Assembly: GCA_964019335.1 (NCBI GenBank)
Contig: OZ025733.1
Coordinates: 313,001-377,000 of the forward strand
DNA: 64,000 bases
Direction of reading: 5' to 3'
Source: Diplonema japonicum
Taxonomy: Eukaryota > Euglenozoa > Diplonemea > Diplonemida > Diplonemidae
The position numbers were made by a program, and so were the translations under genes. The notes beneath the pieces were generated by a model, which was given only the letters and a program-made list of their open reading frames with translations, was not told the origin of the DNA and ran no database searches. Of this stretch, positions 20,000-32,000 are shown piece by piece (the first letter of the stretch is position 1; every line of letters starts with the position of its first letter).

Positions 20000-20590
20000 G
20001 GAGGGGTTTTTTTTTTTTAAAGGCCAGAATAAGAAAGAAAAAAAGAAGAAAAAAAAAAAAAAGTGAAGAGGAAAAAAAAAAAAAAAAATTAAAAATAAAA
20101 ACAATATTTTTGTAGTGTGGCCACCGAAGAAAAAAAGAAGGGGGGAAGAAAAGGACGTACAAACATTTGTAAGGGTGAAAAAAAAAAAAGAAGAAAGTAT
20201 GCCAAATTCAGTTTTTTTTCACTCCCCCCCTGTTTCTGTAGTCTTCCCGTCCACTGTTCGTTCCTTTCCTAAAAGAAAAGGGAGGGGGGAGGGAAGAAAG
20301 TTTAATTAAAAGCTTTCTTTCTATGAAAGAAAAGGGGAGGGGGGGGACGCTCCACTAAATACTCACAGTTCTTTTCTTGTTCTTTTTCTTTTTAAAAGGG
20401 AGTAGTCCCGAATGGCTATTCTCAGCGGGCTTGCTTCAAAAAAACTTTTTTTTTTCTTTTTTTTTTTTTTTTTTACATTATTCTTTCTTTTGATGAGAAC
20501 GTACTTCTCGATGACCTACCAAAAGGGCGCTTCGAGAACCCTGTAAACAAAATTGAAAAAGGAAAAAAAGAACAAGAAACGAAACATAAA
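20000..20590. other. Homopolymer gap between the two paralogues
   Basis: The gap is A-rich and then T/C-rich. It has a short direct repeat (gaaaagg(g)gagggggg at about 20273 and 20329) around ctttcttt..gaaagaaa, which can form a hairpin. No gene is present. A T-run and an A-rich leader precede the next ATG. Confidence 0.7.
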
Positions 20591-22282
20591 ATGCTTATAG
20601 CCGATATGACAGCTGATCACGTGGCAGCGTGGCTGACCTCTGAAGGTCAGGCCTCTGCTGCCGAGGTGCTCAAGGCTCAAGATATTACAGGAGACGTACT
20701 TGAAGACCTGACCCGGAGTGATCTGATTGAGATGGGAATCACCACGACAGGCTCAATACTGAGGGTGCTGAAGTACATCAAACAACTGTTGGATCGTGGG
20801 GAGGTCACTCTGGAGGAAGAGGTGGAGGAGGAGGTTGAAGAGGAACCCACCCCAACCAACACAAAGAAGATTAATTACGTGATTGAGGCCTTTTGGGACA
20901 TTGCGAACTGCCACCCCCCCGAAAATCCCGAGAAGCAAGCAGCCTTCATCCAAGTCCTGAAGGACCACATCGGGCGCAGCATCGATCCGACCGGCGGATG
21001 GAATGCGCACTCCGCCATGTTCAACGGTAAGTACTACAATAAACGGTTCACTTCCAATTGTTTGAAGGCCGCTGGCTTCCAGCTTGTGGATGTCGGTACG
21101 AAGAAGGATGCCGACGACCATGTGATGAAGGACGACATTATGAAGCTCACGAACCACGAGCACTTGATGAAGGAGAACGTGGTCGTTGTCATCATCACTG
21201 GGGACACCGACTTCTCCGAGGTGATCGGAACCTGTCAGAGGGCCTTCTTGAATACGATATTAGTGCACAACAAACACACCCCGCAAGCAATGAAGAACCG
21301 CATCACCAGCAAGAGCAGGGTCCTGGCAATGGAGGACATAAAACGCGAGGCAGCAATTGAGGTAGTAGAGGTAGATGACCGCATTACTGAAACAATTGAC
21401 GACGTGCCCTTACATCGTGTTGAAGAAGAACCTGAAGAACCTACCTTCAAAGTGATAAGGACAGAAACAGATGACAGGAGCAGCGCCACGGAAGAACTGT
21501 CAGACGCACCATCTGTGCCGCTTCCCGCTGACAAGAAGGATGTCACCCCACACACACCGAAGATGGATGAGGACTTCCCTCCATTGGGAAACAATGTTGG
21601 GTACGCAAATGCTGCAAAGAAGGAAACAAGCACACCCTCACGCAAGAAACAGATTGTAACGGCTCCAAGTGTTTCGACTCCCTCCAAGACAACTGTTACC
21701 CCTAAGAAGAATCAGTCATCGCTGCCAGCAAGTCTCTTAAAGGACAAACCGCTTAACTGGAAGAAGAAGTTGTGTGATAAACACGCACGCGGTCAGTGCA
21801 ATATGAAGAAGGAAGAGTGTCCCTTCGCCCATGGCCCGAGTGACATCCGTGTCACCGCGCCCATCCCCGCTGAGAACCGCAAGAAGACGCTCTGCATGCA
21901 CTGGGAGGTCGGGAACTGCTACTTGAAAAAAGAGGACTGCAACTACGCCCACGGGGCGGACGACATTCAGAGGAGAAGCAATGTGCCCTACAAGATGACG
22001 ATGTGCCCTCAAAAGGACTCGTGTCCATATGGTAAACATTGCACTTATGCGCACAGTGTTGATGAGATGCCTGAAGAGCAACAAAGGGAGTACAAGATGA
22101 GGCTGTGTAGGCAGTATTACAATGATTTCTCCTGCAAGTTTGGGAAGAGCTGTAAGGAAGCCCACGGTGAGGAGGAGTTGCGGTGCCCAAGAGTGAAGAG
22201 CAAGTCGCCTTTTACTTGTGATCACTGGATGCAGGGATTCTGTGAGAGGGGCAACAGAGGGTGCAAGTTCGAACACAAGTAA
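20591..22282 (+). CDS. SAM-NYN-CCCH protein 2
   Basis: This 563-residue paralogue of the upstream gene has the same order: SAM (about 7-75), an acidic linker, NYN/PIN-like domain (about 93-252), linker, and five CCCH fingers (about 392-563, for example CRQYYNDFSCKFGKSCKEAH). The NYN part keeps the expected acidic residues (FWDIANC and ITGDTDFSEV), so nuclease activity is plausible. Domain content recalls Regnase (NYN+CCCH), but the SAM start is different. The likely role is cytoplasmic mRNA binding or decay. A partially deleted copy lies at 24540-24772. Confidence 0.85.
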   Translation: MLIADMTADHVAAWLTSEGQASAAEVLKAQDITGDVLEDLTRSDLIEMGITTTGSILRVLKYIKQLLDRGEVTLEEEVEEEVEEEPTPTNTKKINYVIEAFWDIANCHPPENPEKQAAFIQVLKDHIGRSIDPTGGWNAHSAMFNGKYYNKRFTSNCLKAAGFQLVDVGTKKDADDHVMKDDIMKLTNHEHLMKENVVVVIITGDTDFSEVIGTCQRAFLNTILVHNKHTPQAMKNRITSKSRVLAMEDIKREAAIEVVEVDDRITETIDDVPLHRVEEEPEEPTFKVIRTETDDRSSATEELSDAPSVPLPADKKDVTPHTPKMDEDFPPLGNNVGYANAAKKETSTPSRKKQIVTAPSVSTPSKTTVTPKKNQSSLPASLLKDKPLNWKKKLCDKHARGQCNMKKEECPFAHGPSDIRVTAPIPAENRKKTLCMHWEVGNCYLKKEDCNYAHGADDIQRRSNVPYKMTMCPQKDSCPYGKHCTYAHSVDEMPEEQQREYKMRLCRQYYNDFSCKFGKSCKEAHGEEELRCPRVKSKSPFTCDHWMQGFCERGNRGCKFEHK

Positions 22283-23511
22283 ATTAGGAGGGGGGACAGA
22301 GAGAGAAGCACAATACCGTATTCAGAAAATATGTCATAAAAAAATCGAATATCAGATTTGGAGCCCGGTTGCCTGAAGTGCCCAAATTGAATAAAAAAAA
22401 ATTTTTTTTTTGTTTGGGGACCTATGTTTCCAAACCTGGTCCCTGATACAAGGAGTGGTTTTTTTAGCAGGTTTGGCAAAATAGTAGCCTCTCCGCGGAC
22501 TTGTGCAAGTGAAGGTTTTTTTTTTCCTTCTTTTTTTCGCATTAAGTCCAAAATCCCAGCAAAACGACAAAATCCATTTTTTCATTTGTGGAAACATATT
22601 TATAAATACGGGAACAGCCTCTTTGTGTGTTTTTTCTTTTTTTTAGGTGGTGGGGATAACATGGAAATATAAGAAGTACATCAGATGTGTTGTTCGCTGT
22701 TGACCTCCTCGTCGGTCATCACCGGTAGCACCCGAGTGGAAGAACGTAACGCGGATGCTCAGGGTGACGAACAGGCAGCAAACTGCACGAGTGCAGAATC
22801 TTGGTTACCTGGGACGCCCCGGCAAGGGTTGAGCACACCGCACGCATTAAGGACACGACGCGGAACGCAGAAGAAGCTACAACTCGGCCGAGGAGCGCCC
22901 CCCTGTAATCAAGTAGGTAGTTCGTGCTTCATTGCACGCTTAACGCCACCTAGTGTTGCAATCAAAGCCCCATTTTTTTTTCTTTTTTTTGTTTGAGATA
23001 TCGGGGGTATTTCAAAAAGGTGGGAAACAAAAACATAACCAGATTTTGCATGAACACAGTTCTATTGCAATAATAAATCCCTATCCTGATTAAAAAATAA
23101 TATTATTGTATGACAACTCATCCATTGTTGTGAGAAACTCTGATTTAAATTTGAAAACTAGTTATAAAAAAAAAAAAAAAAAAAAAGAAAACTTTCTCAT
23201 TAACGAAGAATATTTTTTGTGTGAAATTCTTCTTTTGCATCGCATTTTTTTTTTCTTCTTCTGGAGAAGGGGGGGTCGTTACTAAACACCCCCCCCAAAA
23301 AAAAGAAGAAAAAATAATGCACACATGTTGCTCGGATTTAAAAATGTTGTTTTTTTTTTTCAGGCGTCCTGTCACATACTAGATGCAAACACTAGATGAG
23401 TTGATTGTCGTTAGGCGATCCTGTCACATACTGCAGGTTCCCTTCAAAGACATCTTTTTTTTTTTTTTTTTTTTACCTGGGGAAATGAACTCCTGATTTT
23501 CATTTCCCCCT

Positions 23512-23545
<34 letters not shown>

Positions 23546-24539
23546 TCTTTTTTTATGGGGATAAAATTTCGTTTTGTAAGATGCCGCTTGGCTTGCTTCT
23601 AGCTATGTATGAAATGAACTTCACTATTGGTTTGAAACTTTATTCCCCCGGTAAAAAAAAAAAAGAAGGAAAAAAAAAAAAAAAGAGAAAACAATCATCT
23701 CCACTACCCTCCCACCTCTTAGTTTAGGGGTACTCCTCTTGTCAGGTTAGCCTTTTGGATGCACTCTATATAAAGAAAAAAAAAAAGAAAAAAAGAAAAC
23801 TCGTTAGTGTCCCCCACCTTTTTGTTGGAAAGGAAACAAAAAAAAAATAACTTCTTTTAACACGATAACAAAGAGGAGAAACAAAAACAAAGAAAATACT
23901 TTCCCCCCCTCCCTTTTTTTTTTTTTCTCTCTCCTTTCCTGTCATGATGAGAACGAAAGCTAAGCTCCGAAACGCTTACGGCGCAAGAAAGCCTCAAAGT
24001 GGTATTATTTTATTTTTTGAGTTTTCCTTCTTTTTTTTTTGCTCTGTTGGTTAGTAAGCCAAAACGTTCACTGTTACAGTGAAATTCTCAAAAAAAAAAA
24101 GAAAAAGATTAAAAAAAGGGGGGGGAAAGATGTGTGGCATCATTATGCCGTACATTCCAAAGAAATCTTTTTTTTTTGTATGCCGTTACACACAAGGGAA
24201 TTACTTTGCCTTCTTGACCATGCCCTTTCTTTGGGTCGTTTGTGGAGGTTAAGAAGATTTCTTTTTTTTTTTTGTAGTTCCCCTCTTTTCCCCCCCCCCC
24301 CCCCCCCACACACTGCCTTTAAAACACGGTTTTCCAAATATATTTTTCAACAAAGCAGCCCAGCTTTGAGGAGCCGGGCTAACACAGGGAAAATGCCGTA
24401 TCCCCAAAATTTCCTTTCCCACCTCAAATTTGAACAACCCAACCAAAAAAGAAAAAAAAAAGATTTTTGTGTGACTTTCGAATATTTTGCTCATTATATA
24501 TTTGATACCGTTCAAGGGGGGAAAAAAGCGATTTATTAT
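22283..24539. other. Repeat-rich gap without a supported gene
   Basis: The gap holds T/A homopolymers and a GC-rich, coding-like block at 22685-22960 (one open frame of about 100 codons, no recognised domain). The end of that block (gtaatcaagta...cgccacc) resembles 51044-51081. The repeat copies at 23363 and 23414 also lie here. I see no functional gene. Confidence 0.6.
23414..23466 (+). repeat. Dispersed repeat, copy 2
   Basis: This matches 79-131 nearly base for base (ggcgatcctgtcacatactg onward). A partial direct copy (ggcgtcctgtcacatact) lies 50 bp upstream at 23363-23380. Confidence 0.7.
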
Positions 24540-24772
24540 TCGACAAACCGCTTAACTGGAAGAAGAAGTTGTGTGATAAACACGCACGGAGAAGCAATGT
24601 GCCCTACAGGGTGATGATGTGCCGTCAAAAGGACTCGTGTCCATATGGCAAACATTGCACTTATGCGCACAGTGTTGATGAGATGCCTGAAGTGCAACAA
24701 AGGGAGTACAAGATGAGGTTGTGTAGGCAGTAGTTTGGGAAGATCTGTAAGGAAGCCCACGGTGAGGAGTTT
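24540..24772 (+). pseudogene. Deleted partial copy of SAM-NYN-CCCH gene 2
   Basis: The sequence is nearly identical to parts of 21743-22174 but lacks two internal blocks: about 185 bp after cacgcacg, and about 21 bp after ggcagta, the second producing a TAG. It has no start codon and no SAM or NYN part. Remaining substitutions are few, so the duplication looks recent. It ends where the duplicated segment at 24781 begins. Confidence 0.9.
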
Positions 24773-24780
24773 TTTTTTTC

Positions 24781-25262
24781 TCGTAGGGATCATTTTAAGG
24801 GGGCAGCAAGACTTTAGGCCTCCAGGCTCAAGTCAAAGGTGGTTAACGACACCTCCCCTCAAGCTGCCTTCATCATGATTGGTGATGTGTGGCTTTTCTT
24901 TTTTTTCCCCCCCATCCCCCCCCCTCCATTTTTCTTTCTCATAGGGGACGAAGTTTTCATCAAAGTTCAAGAAAAGGCGTGGGTGCTAAATGATGATAAA
25001 AAATAGTTCAGCCGATTATCTGTTCCCCGTGACCCCTACTGTTCTTTTGAACAATGCGGAAACTGATGATCGGTACGGGGGGGGGGGGTCTTTTTCTCTC
25101 GTAGGGGATCATTTTAAGGGGGCAGCAAGACTTTAGGCCACCTGGCTCAAGTCAAAGGTGGTTAACGACACCTCCCCTCAAGCTAGTTGCCTTCATCATG
25201 ATTGGTGGTGTGGCTTTTCTCCTTTTTTTTTTCCTCACCCCCTCCATTTTTCTTTCTCGTGT
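24781..25262 (+). repeat. Tandemly repeated approximately 165-bp segment, two copies
   Basis: Copy 1 (about 24781-24945) and copy 2 (about 25099-25262) share tcgtaggg(g)atcatttt, gggggcagcaagacttta and cctcccctcaagct, with short indels, and both end in ccatttttctttctc. They are separated by about 150 bp with a G-run. Homology fades into different but related sequence (gaagttttcatcaaagtt versus gaagtgttcaaatggtt). Confidence 0.8.
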
Positions 25263-26053
25263 GAAGTGTTCAAATGGTTATCTCACCACCACTTGACACT
25301 GGACTTCCTCTATTACAAGAGCCCCCCGTGTTTGAGGATCAGCATGATCGACTTGGTTGACCAGTACACCGGTCCACCTTGAGCGGTACGGTTAAATTAT
25401 GTAAGTTGTTTTTTTTTTTTTTTTTTTTTTGAACTTCCTCTCTTTTCAAGCTCAAGGGACCCCCTATTCCCCCCCCCCTTTTTTTGGTTCTTTTACTTCA
25501 TTTTTTTATTGCATGCGGCTCTCGTGCGGAGTTTGCATGTATCATTGCCTTTTTATTTTTTTTCAAGCTCTTGTTAGATGTGGAACGGTTTTCTGAGGCG
25601 GGTTCCGGGAAGCATATAGCAAGGCAAAGGTCTGCTAGCAGGCTGCTGACTAAGTACAATTACAGGGAGTTGCAGGAATTATGAATATTTTCTGGAGGAG
25701 TATCTGAGACTTGTCCGCACTTGTCAGTATTTAAGGGGCGGCAAGCGAACCCCCTTTTTTTCCCCTTCCCTTCATAGGTTTCGATCTTCTCTTCAACACC
25801 TCCTCGTGTCCGGTGCTCCTAAGCAACCTCGAAGGGCATCTTTGCGGTGAGCACGTGTTGGACTGAAGTCGGAACCATTAAGTAGTGAAACAAGAAAACC
25901 TCATTTGATTTGCCTTTTCTTTGAAATTATTATTTTTTTTTTTTTTTTTTTTTTTGTTAACAAGTATTTAATTTTACAACAGGGAAGGCCTCGCAACCCC
26001 AATGTGGGACTGCATCGGCTAGACACGCACAATACGCAAAAAAAAAAAATAGA
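25258..26053 (+). other. Possible exon remnants, then gap before the giant gene
   Basis: There are three short coding-like pieces separated by T-rich tracts: 25258-25383, about 25565-25684 (KLLLDVERFSEAGSGKHIAR onward to TGA, after tttttcaag), and about 25780-25853 (after cataggt). They could be exons of a decayed gene, but I could not join them in one frame. The last part (25930-26053) is a T-run, acaacag and an A-rich leader. Confidence 0.35.
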
Positions 26054-29000
26054 ATGACGACAAACCCAAACTTATTGACCCGCCCCGGGAGCCCCCTGAT
26101 GGACCTGGGGAGGAGGGGGTCATCGCAGGTACCTGGCGGGCTGGGGATAGGCTTGAACTCATGGAGGAGGATGAAGGGTGGCATGGGCCCCCCGCCCCCG
26201 AAGCGGCGGGTGAGCATCTTCAAGAGCGACAAGGTAGTGAAGGATGGAGACAAAGGGCACAAGGACGGGCAGGAGGTCGAGCTTTGCGAAGGCCTTCCGA
26301 GGGGGCTGAGGGCACTGACGGTCCCGCAGGGCTTGAAGGTTCCAGGTTTGCAGCATTCTATATACGGATGCACTGCACAGTGGCCTTTACCGCCTCTGCG
26401 TGAGAGGAGCAAAGAGCAGGATGACCCTGTGCTGCAGTCGCCGAGGGCGCCCCCGCAGCGGTATGATGATGACACGAGCCTGACGTTGGAAGCGTTGCGA
26501 GCGTCGCACAGTTCGACCTTCCGGGTGATCAAAGAGTCGCAGGGGAGGCCGTCCACACCTACTTCGCGGGGAGGGGCACCCCGCAGTCTCACGTTGCAGG
26601 CCGACACCAACACAGTGCAGGTGTACCTCACCTCCCCCACATGCTCCGAAGGGATGACAATGACGCACCTCTTCCTGTGCGGCACTAACATAGGCGACAT
26701 CGTCCTGTACCAAACCACCGAGCTGCAGCCTGTCGAGCCCCTGCGCCCCTCAGATCTTGCCAATGTTGTTGACGGTGACTACGAACGCCCACCACCCGAC
26801 GCCGACCAGCAGGTCATTCGTGGAGATAAAATGACCATTTTCAAGGGCGGCAGCGACTCCCTTGGCTGGAAAGAGTTCCGGGTCGTGTCCCCCAAGCGGT
26901 GCGTCTCCGCTCTCCTCATCATCCTCATGAAGACAGACGACCACCTCAACACCTCCTCCACACTCGGCGCCTCTCTTGGCTGGCGGAAGCTCCACCAAAA
27001 GGTCACATCCGAGAACGCCTCGCAAGCCACACTGTCCATCGAAGGCAGCTGCGCTGGGACTAAATGGAAAGAGCTTTCCCCCTTCTTCCTGTGTTCCTTC
27101 CACCTGGACGGTGTCAAGTGGACCAGCTCTGAGCATTACTACCAAGCGATGAAGTTCAACGATGGGGGTCTGCAGCAGGACGTTGCTAATGCGGAGACAG
27201 CAGAGACAGCTACCGCGTTAGGGAAGCAACTGGGTCCCATCCGAGCTGACTGGCTGGAGGCACGTGAGGACATCATGTACGCAGCTATGAAGGCAAAGTT
27301 TGAGCAGAATCAGGACTGCAAGAAGGTGTTGCTGTCGACTGGTACGAAGAAGCTGCTGTTCCCGAATGGGAAGAACCCCTTCTGGTGTTCACGGTCGAGC
27401 GACAGCACCGAGCCTACCAACATCTATGGGTATCTTCTGGAGAAGCTGCGTTCGGAGTTCCAGTCCGAAGAGACGCGTCGGGGGTTGCGCAGGACAGCGA
27501 TGGCACTGCAGCTAGACAGCATCGAGGTGGTTGGCTACGACTCACTGGTGCACCCAGTCACGTCTGTGTCGTCGAAAGACCTTCTGCGCGTGAAGGAGCG
27601 TGTCGTCACTCCGCTGTACCTGTCCGTCTTGCAAAACGACGTGGAAGCAGTCCGCCGTCAAGTGCAGGTCATCAAAACCCACCACGACATCAATGTGGTC
27701 GAAGCGGTACTTCGAGCAGGCCTCCCTGGAGGTACTGCTTCTGGATCGACATGTCTCCATGCAGCAGCCAAGCTGGGACATGTTGAAATTCTGAAGATCC
27801 TCCTCCAGCACGGTGCCGACCCACAGATACAGAACGATAGGCTGTCCACACCGCTCCACGCAGCGGCACGATCAGGGCACACCGAGTGCATGGAGTTGTT
27901 GTTGAGGGACAAAAACGGGCACTCTGCCGCCATGATCATGGACTGCGTGGGTTCCACGCCCCTTATGGTCGCCGTCGAGTCGCGCAAGAAGGCAGTTATC
28001 CGGCAGCTGTTGTCTTTAGGGAGTGAGGTGACGGACGCTGTGCGTGTCTCCGACAACGCGACATTGATGCACATCGCAGCCAAGCGTCTTGACGTTTCGA
28101 CCCTGCTGCTCTTGAAAGACCACAAGGAACACGCCACTTACGTCACGGTGAACAACGAAACGCCGCTGCACTGGGCGTTCAAAGGTGGGAAGGAGAACGA
28201 CGAGGACAAGTTGTCAGATCTGAAAATGCAGCGTGTGGGCGAAAAGCAGAGCAAAGTGATCGACGTGTTGCTTGAGTACGGTGCCGACCTGCGCGGGGTG
28301 ACAGACGAGGGCGTCAACGCCATGCATCTAGCAGCTGAGAATGGGAGCGAGCTGGGGCTGTCGGCTCTGTTGAAGGCGGCCGGAGAGAACTGGCACGACC
28401 TGCTGTACCAAGAAACAGACGACGGGTACACTCCGCTGATGAAGGCCGGGAAGATGAACCACATCGGAACCATGAGCCTGATCCTCACGAGGCGATGGAA
28501 TGCACGGGGTGGCACGACGTCGTTCGTCCAGAGTGGCGGTTGGAACGAAATGAACTTAATGCAAGCGCTTGTCGTCGCTGCCGAGGCAGGGCACAACGAG
28601 GTGCTCACTGAATTCGGACCGAGAGTGCAGCTACGCGCCTTCACTGCAGGGTACGACTGGTCGCTGGCGTTGCTGCTCGCCGCAGAGAACGGCAACACGG
28701 AGATAATGAGATTCCTACTTGGGAAGGAGGTTTTGCCAAACGCGCGACTGTTTGATGGGCACCCGGAGCAGGAGAAGTTCGGGGATGCAACACCGCTACT
28801 GATCGCGTCGAAGAAAGCGGACCATGAGATCGTGAATATGCTGCTGGAGCAAGCTGACAACTACATGTCGAAGGCAGACATCTTGGAGTGGTTTACATGT
28901 AGACATAACATGCGGGGGCACACACCGCTGCTGGCGGCAATCCACGCGTTCGAAGAGATGGGCGACGCGGCGCTGCAAACGGTGGACCTGCTCCTCGCGT

Positions 29001-32000
29001 TTGCGAAGATTTGCGATATCAACATCAACACAATGAACATAGGCCAGGAGGACCCGTGGCTCGTGATCTGTAACCACGGAGTAGAGATCGAGCTGGACGA
29101 CCCAACGGCAGCGGGAAGAAAGATCCCTGTAGCACACGGCAGTGAAGTGGGCGTTATCGAGATCGTGAACGACTACCACGTGCATGTGGCATCACCGCAT
29201 CAGGGGTGGATCACAATCGATGACCCGACAAGCCCGCCCATAGCACAAATGGAGACACCATTGCACGCTGCTGTCTCAACCAAAAGCAAAGAGCTCGTGA
29301 TGCGCATTCTGAACCACTGCAACGTCGATGCCAAGATGCTGCAGGTCGCGTTGGAGCAGCCCGACAAGCGAAGCCTCACCCCGCTGCTCCTCGCAACCAG
29401 CATGCACCTCCCAGACATCTCGAAAATCTTGGTCGAGAAGGGCGCCGACCCCAATGCGAAGAATATCAACCAGGAGACAGTGGTGCACATTTTGGCTAAG
29501 TGGCCTGGCCGGAACTCCGAGGCCGTCATGATGCTGGAATGCTTCTCGGAAAAGGTGTTGAAGAACCGGGCGTATTTTCTGTCCCCCGTTGAAGATTACC
29601 AGACGGACACGATAGGCTACTCTGTAGGGTACAGCACCACGTTGGACATCAAGATACCAGCTGCACGAAGTGTTCTTGTCGACCTGCTGCTGTGCAAATC
29701 GAAGCCCTTCAAAGAACAGGGCGCGATGACTGCATTGGAGACGGCTTGCACGCATGGGGCGGTCGCAGTGGCGGACTGGATTTTACAGCAGTATCACTTT
29801 GCGAAGTCTTATTTAAGCGCAGAACAGATGACAAGAGTGGAGGTTGATAACAGAAGGGGCTTTGAGTTTGCAGCGAAGAAGCTGCCCTTGCACCGTGACA
29901 GAGACAAGCTGACGACGTCGTTCGTCATCCCGAACAGGTCGGCCTCCGTACGGAACACACCAGGCGAGGAGGAACACATCCACTTTGCGGCGATTGTAAA
30001 CCTGATGTTCCAAGCAGGAGTCCCGATACCCCTGTCCATCATGCAACGACCGGACGTTGAAATGCCTGTGGAGACGGAATGGTTGGCACCATTGGAAATG
30101 CTTTTCTCGGTGGTGCTGGAGCTCGAACCCACAGAATTTCCAAGCGAAGAAGAAAACGGGAAAAAGGTCCACCGGCTCATCCTACCCCTGCACCAACAAT
30201 GGATGCCCGACGAACAAGGCGACATGGTACGGTGCACAACCCGGTCGGACGATGTGCTGTTGGCGCTCTCCCGAGCGTTGGAGATGGGCGGTATCGTCTC
30301 GTTCATGAGAAAGACCAAAGTGGGGCAACAGATGATACATGGAGCCCGTCGGCTGACGTCCGGGAGGATCCCGTTCCAAGAAGTGGAGATTTTACAGGTG
30401 ATGAAACACGAGATTCTTGAAAAGGAGAACGTCAGAACACGCTTCGACTTCGTCCTCACGCAAAACGGCGTCCACGTCCAGGTCCAGCTCCTGCGGGCAG
30501 TAGCCGACGAGATCCGGATACGGTTTAAAAAGGACAAGAAGCTCTTGAAGATAGGGTACCTGTGGCACTATAACACGTCCTCTGAGGTGTTGAAGATCGA
30601 CACCACGTCAGACGTGCTGAGCTTCGCGTTCTTCTATGTGGACGACATGGAGACATTCCAGCTTGCGGAGTGGGTGCAGATGCTGATAGACGATGAGATA
30701 TTGGAATACAATATCGACAACGGTTGGTTCCCACTAGGGCAGGCCCTTGACACATGTTTGGACGAGTCCGCACCGATGGTCAACCAGGTTCATTCGCTGC
30801 AAGCGATTATAAGAGACCCTTACTCGTGCGATCGTTACGACCACTTTTTTAAAACGCTGTCAAGGAAGCGTGGGGACGACGCCTTCGAGCTCTTCGAGGA
30901 GCCTGCTGAGGCAAAAGCTGCGGAGGAACGCCTCCATGACCATGCGATCACCTTGACAACCTCTGCTGTCATGTCTCAAACCCTGATGACGTTTCTTCAA
31001 TTCCGTGTTGTGCAACAGAAGCTTAACCCGCTTCGCTTGCTTGACGTGACGGGAGTCATCCTTGAACCCGAACATGAAGATATGCTTGAAAAATGGATCG
31101 GGGCACCCAATGGTGTTTTCTCAAACCTCCAGCTTCTGCGTTTCAACTCCCGCCGGTTTGGTCCCATAGAGGTCACCCCGAAGCTCGGCGAAGAAGCGTC
31201 CGAGGTAAGACCGCTACATTCACTTGCAGCCGACAATTTCACGCTGGACTTGAAGTTCATCACGTGCACTGCGAGAGACGACACCCCAAGGGTAGAGTTC
31301 ATACAGCAAACCGAGTCGACCAAGCTTTACAAGGATTTCCCTGAAGATTTCGACAAGGAAGACCAAGAGAACATCTTAAAAGCCGAAGAGGAGCTGAAAG
31401 CCCTTGTTGACATAGAGGACATGCAGAACGTGCTTTCCATGACCATTGAAAGGCTGCGGGAGCAAGGCGTGCGGTGGAGGTCTTTAAGAGACATCGGGTT
31501 AGGGACAGACGAGGAGTTCGAGGCGCTGTCTTTGAAGAAGAACAAGCAAAAGGTTCAAAGAAAGGCCGCGAAGGAGGCAGAGCGACTCCTCCAAACCTTC
31601 GGGAACTTAGGTAAGGAGAGCTACGTGTTGTACTTCAGCGCGCCGAAGCGATATGACGTTTTATTAAAGCTGATGAACGGAAAACGACAGAAAACCGACA
31701 CTGTTAACGAAATCTTCGACAGATTAGGAACAGGTGGCAGGGGGATACAAATCGACCTGGGTTTGTTCCAAAGCGCAGAAGGTGTTAACTTTCAGTTCGG
31801 GCACGTAAAGGCTTTGTTGGAGTACGTGAAGCGTCACAAGGCTGTCCGTTCCTTGCGGTTCACCGATCTGAACTTCTTGAACGAGAACGAAGAAAATCAA
31901 GAGGCAGCGGTGCGTGAGTTTATACAAGCGAAGCTTCTCCGTGGGTTGACATGCAGGAACATAGACTTCGGGAAGGAGAACAAACATGTTGGGGAGATTT

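Noticed and set aside
22685-22996. 103-codon frame as a gene
   Set aside because: It starts abruptly, has no motif, ends in a poly-T reading, and its end is shared with the relic at 51044; more likely a mobile-element fragment.
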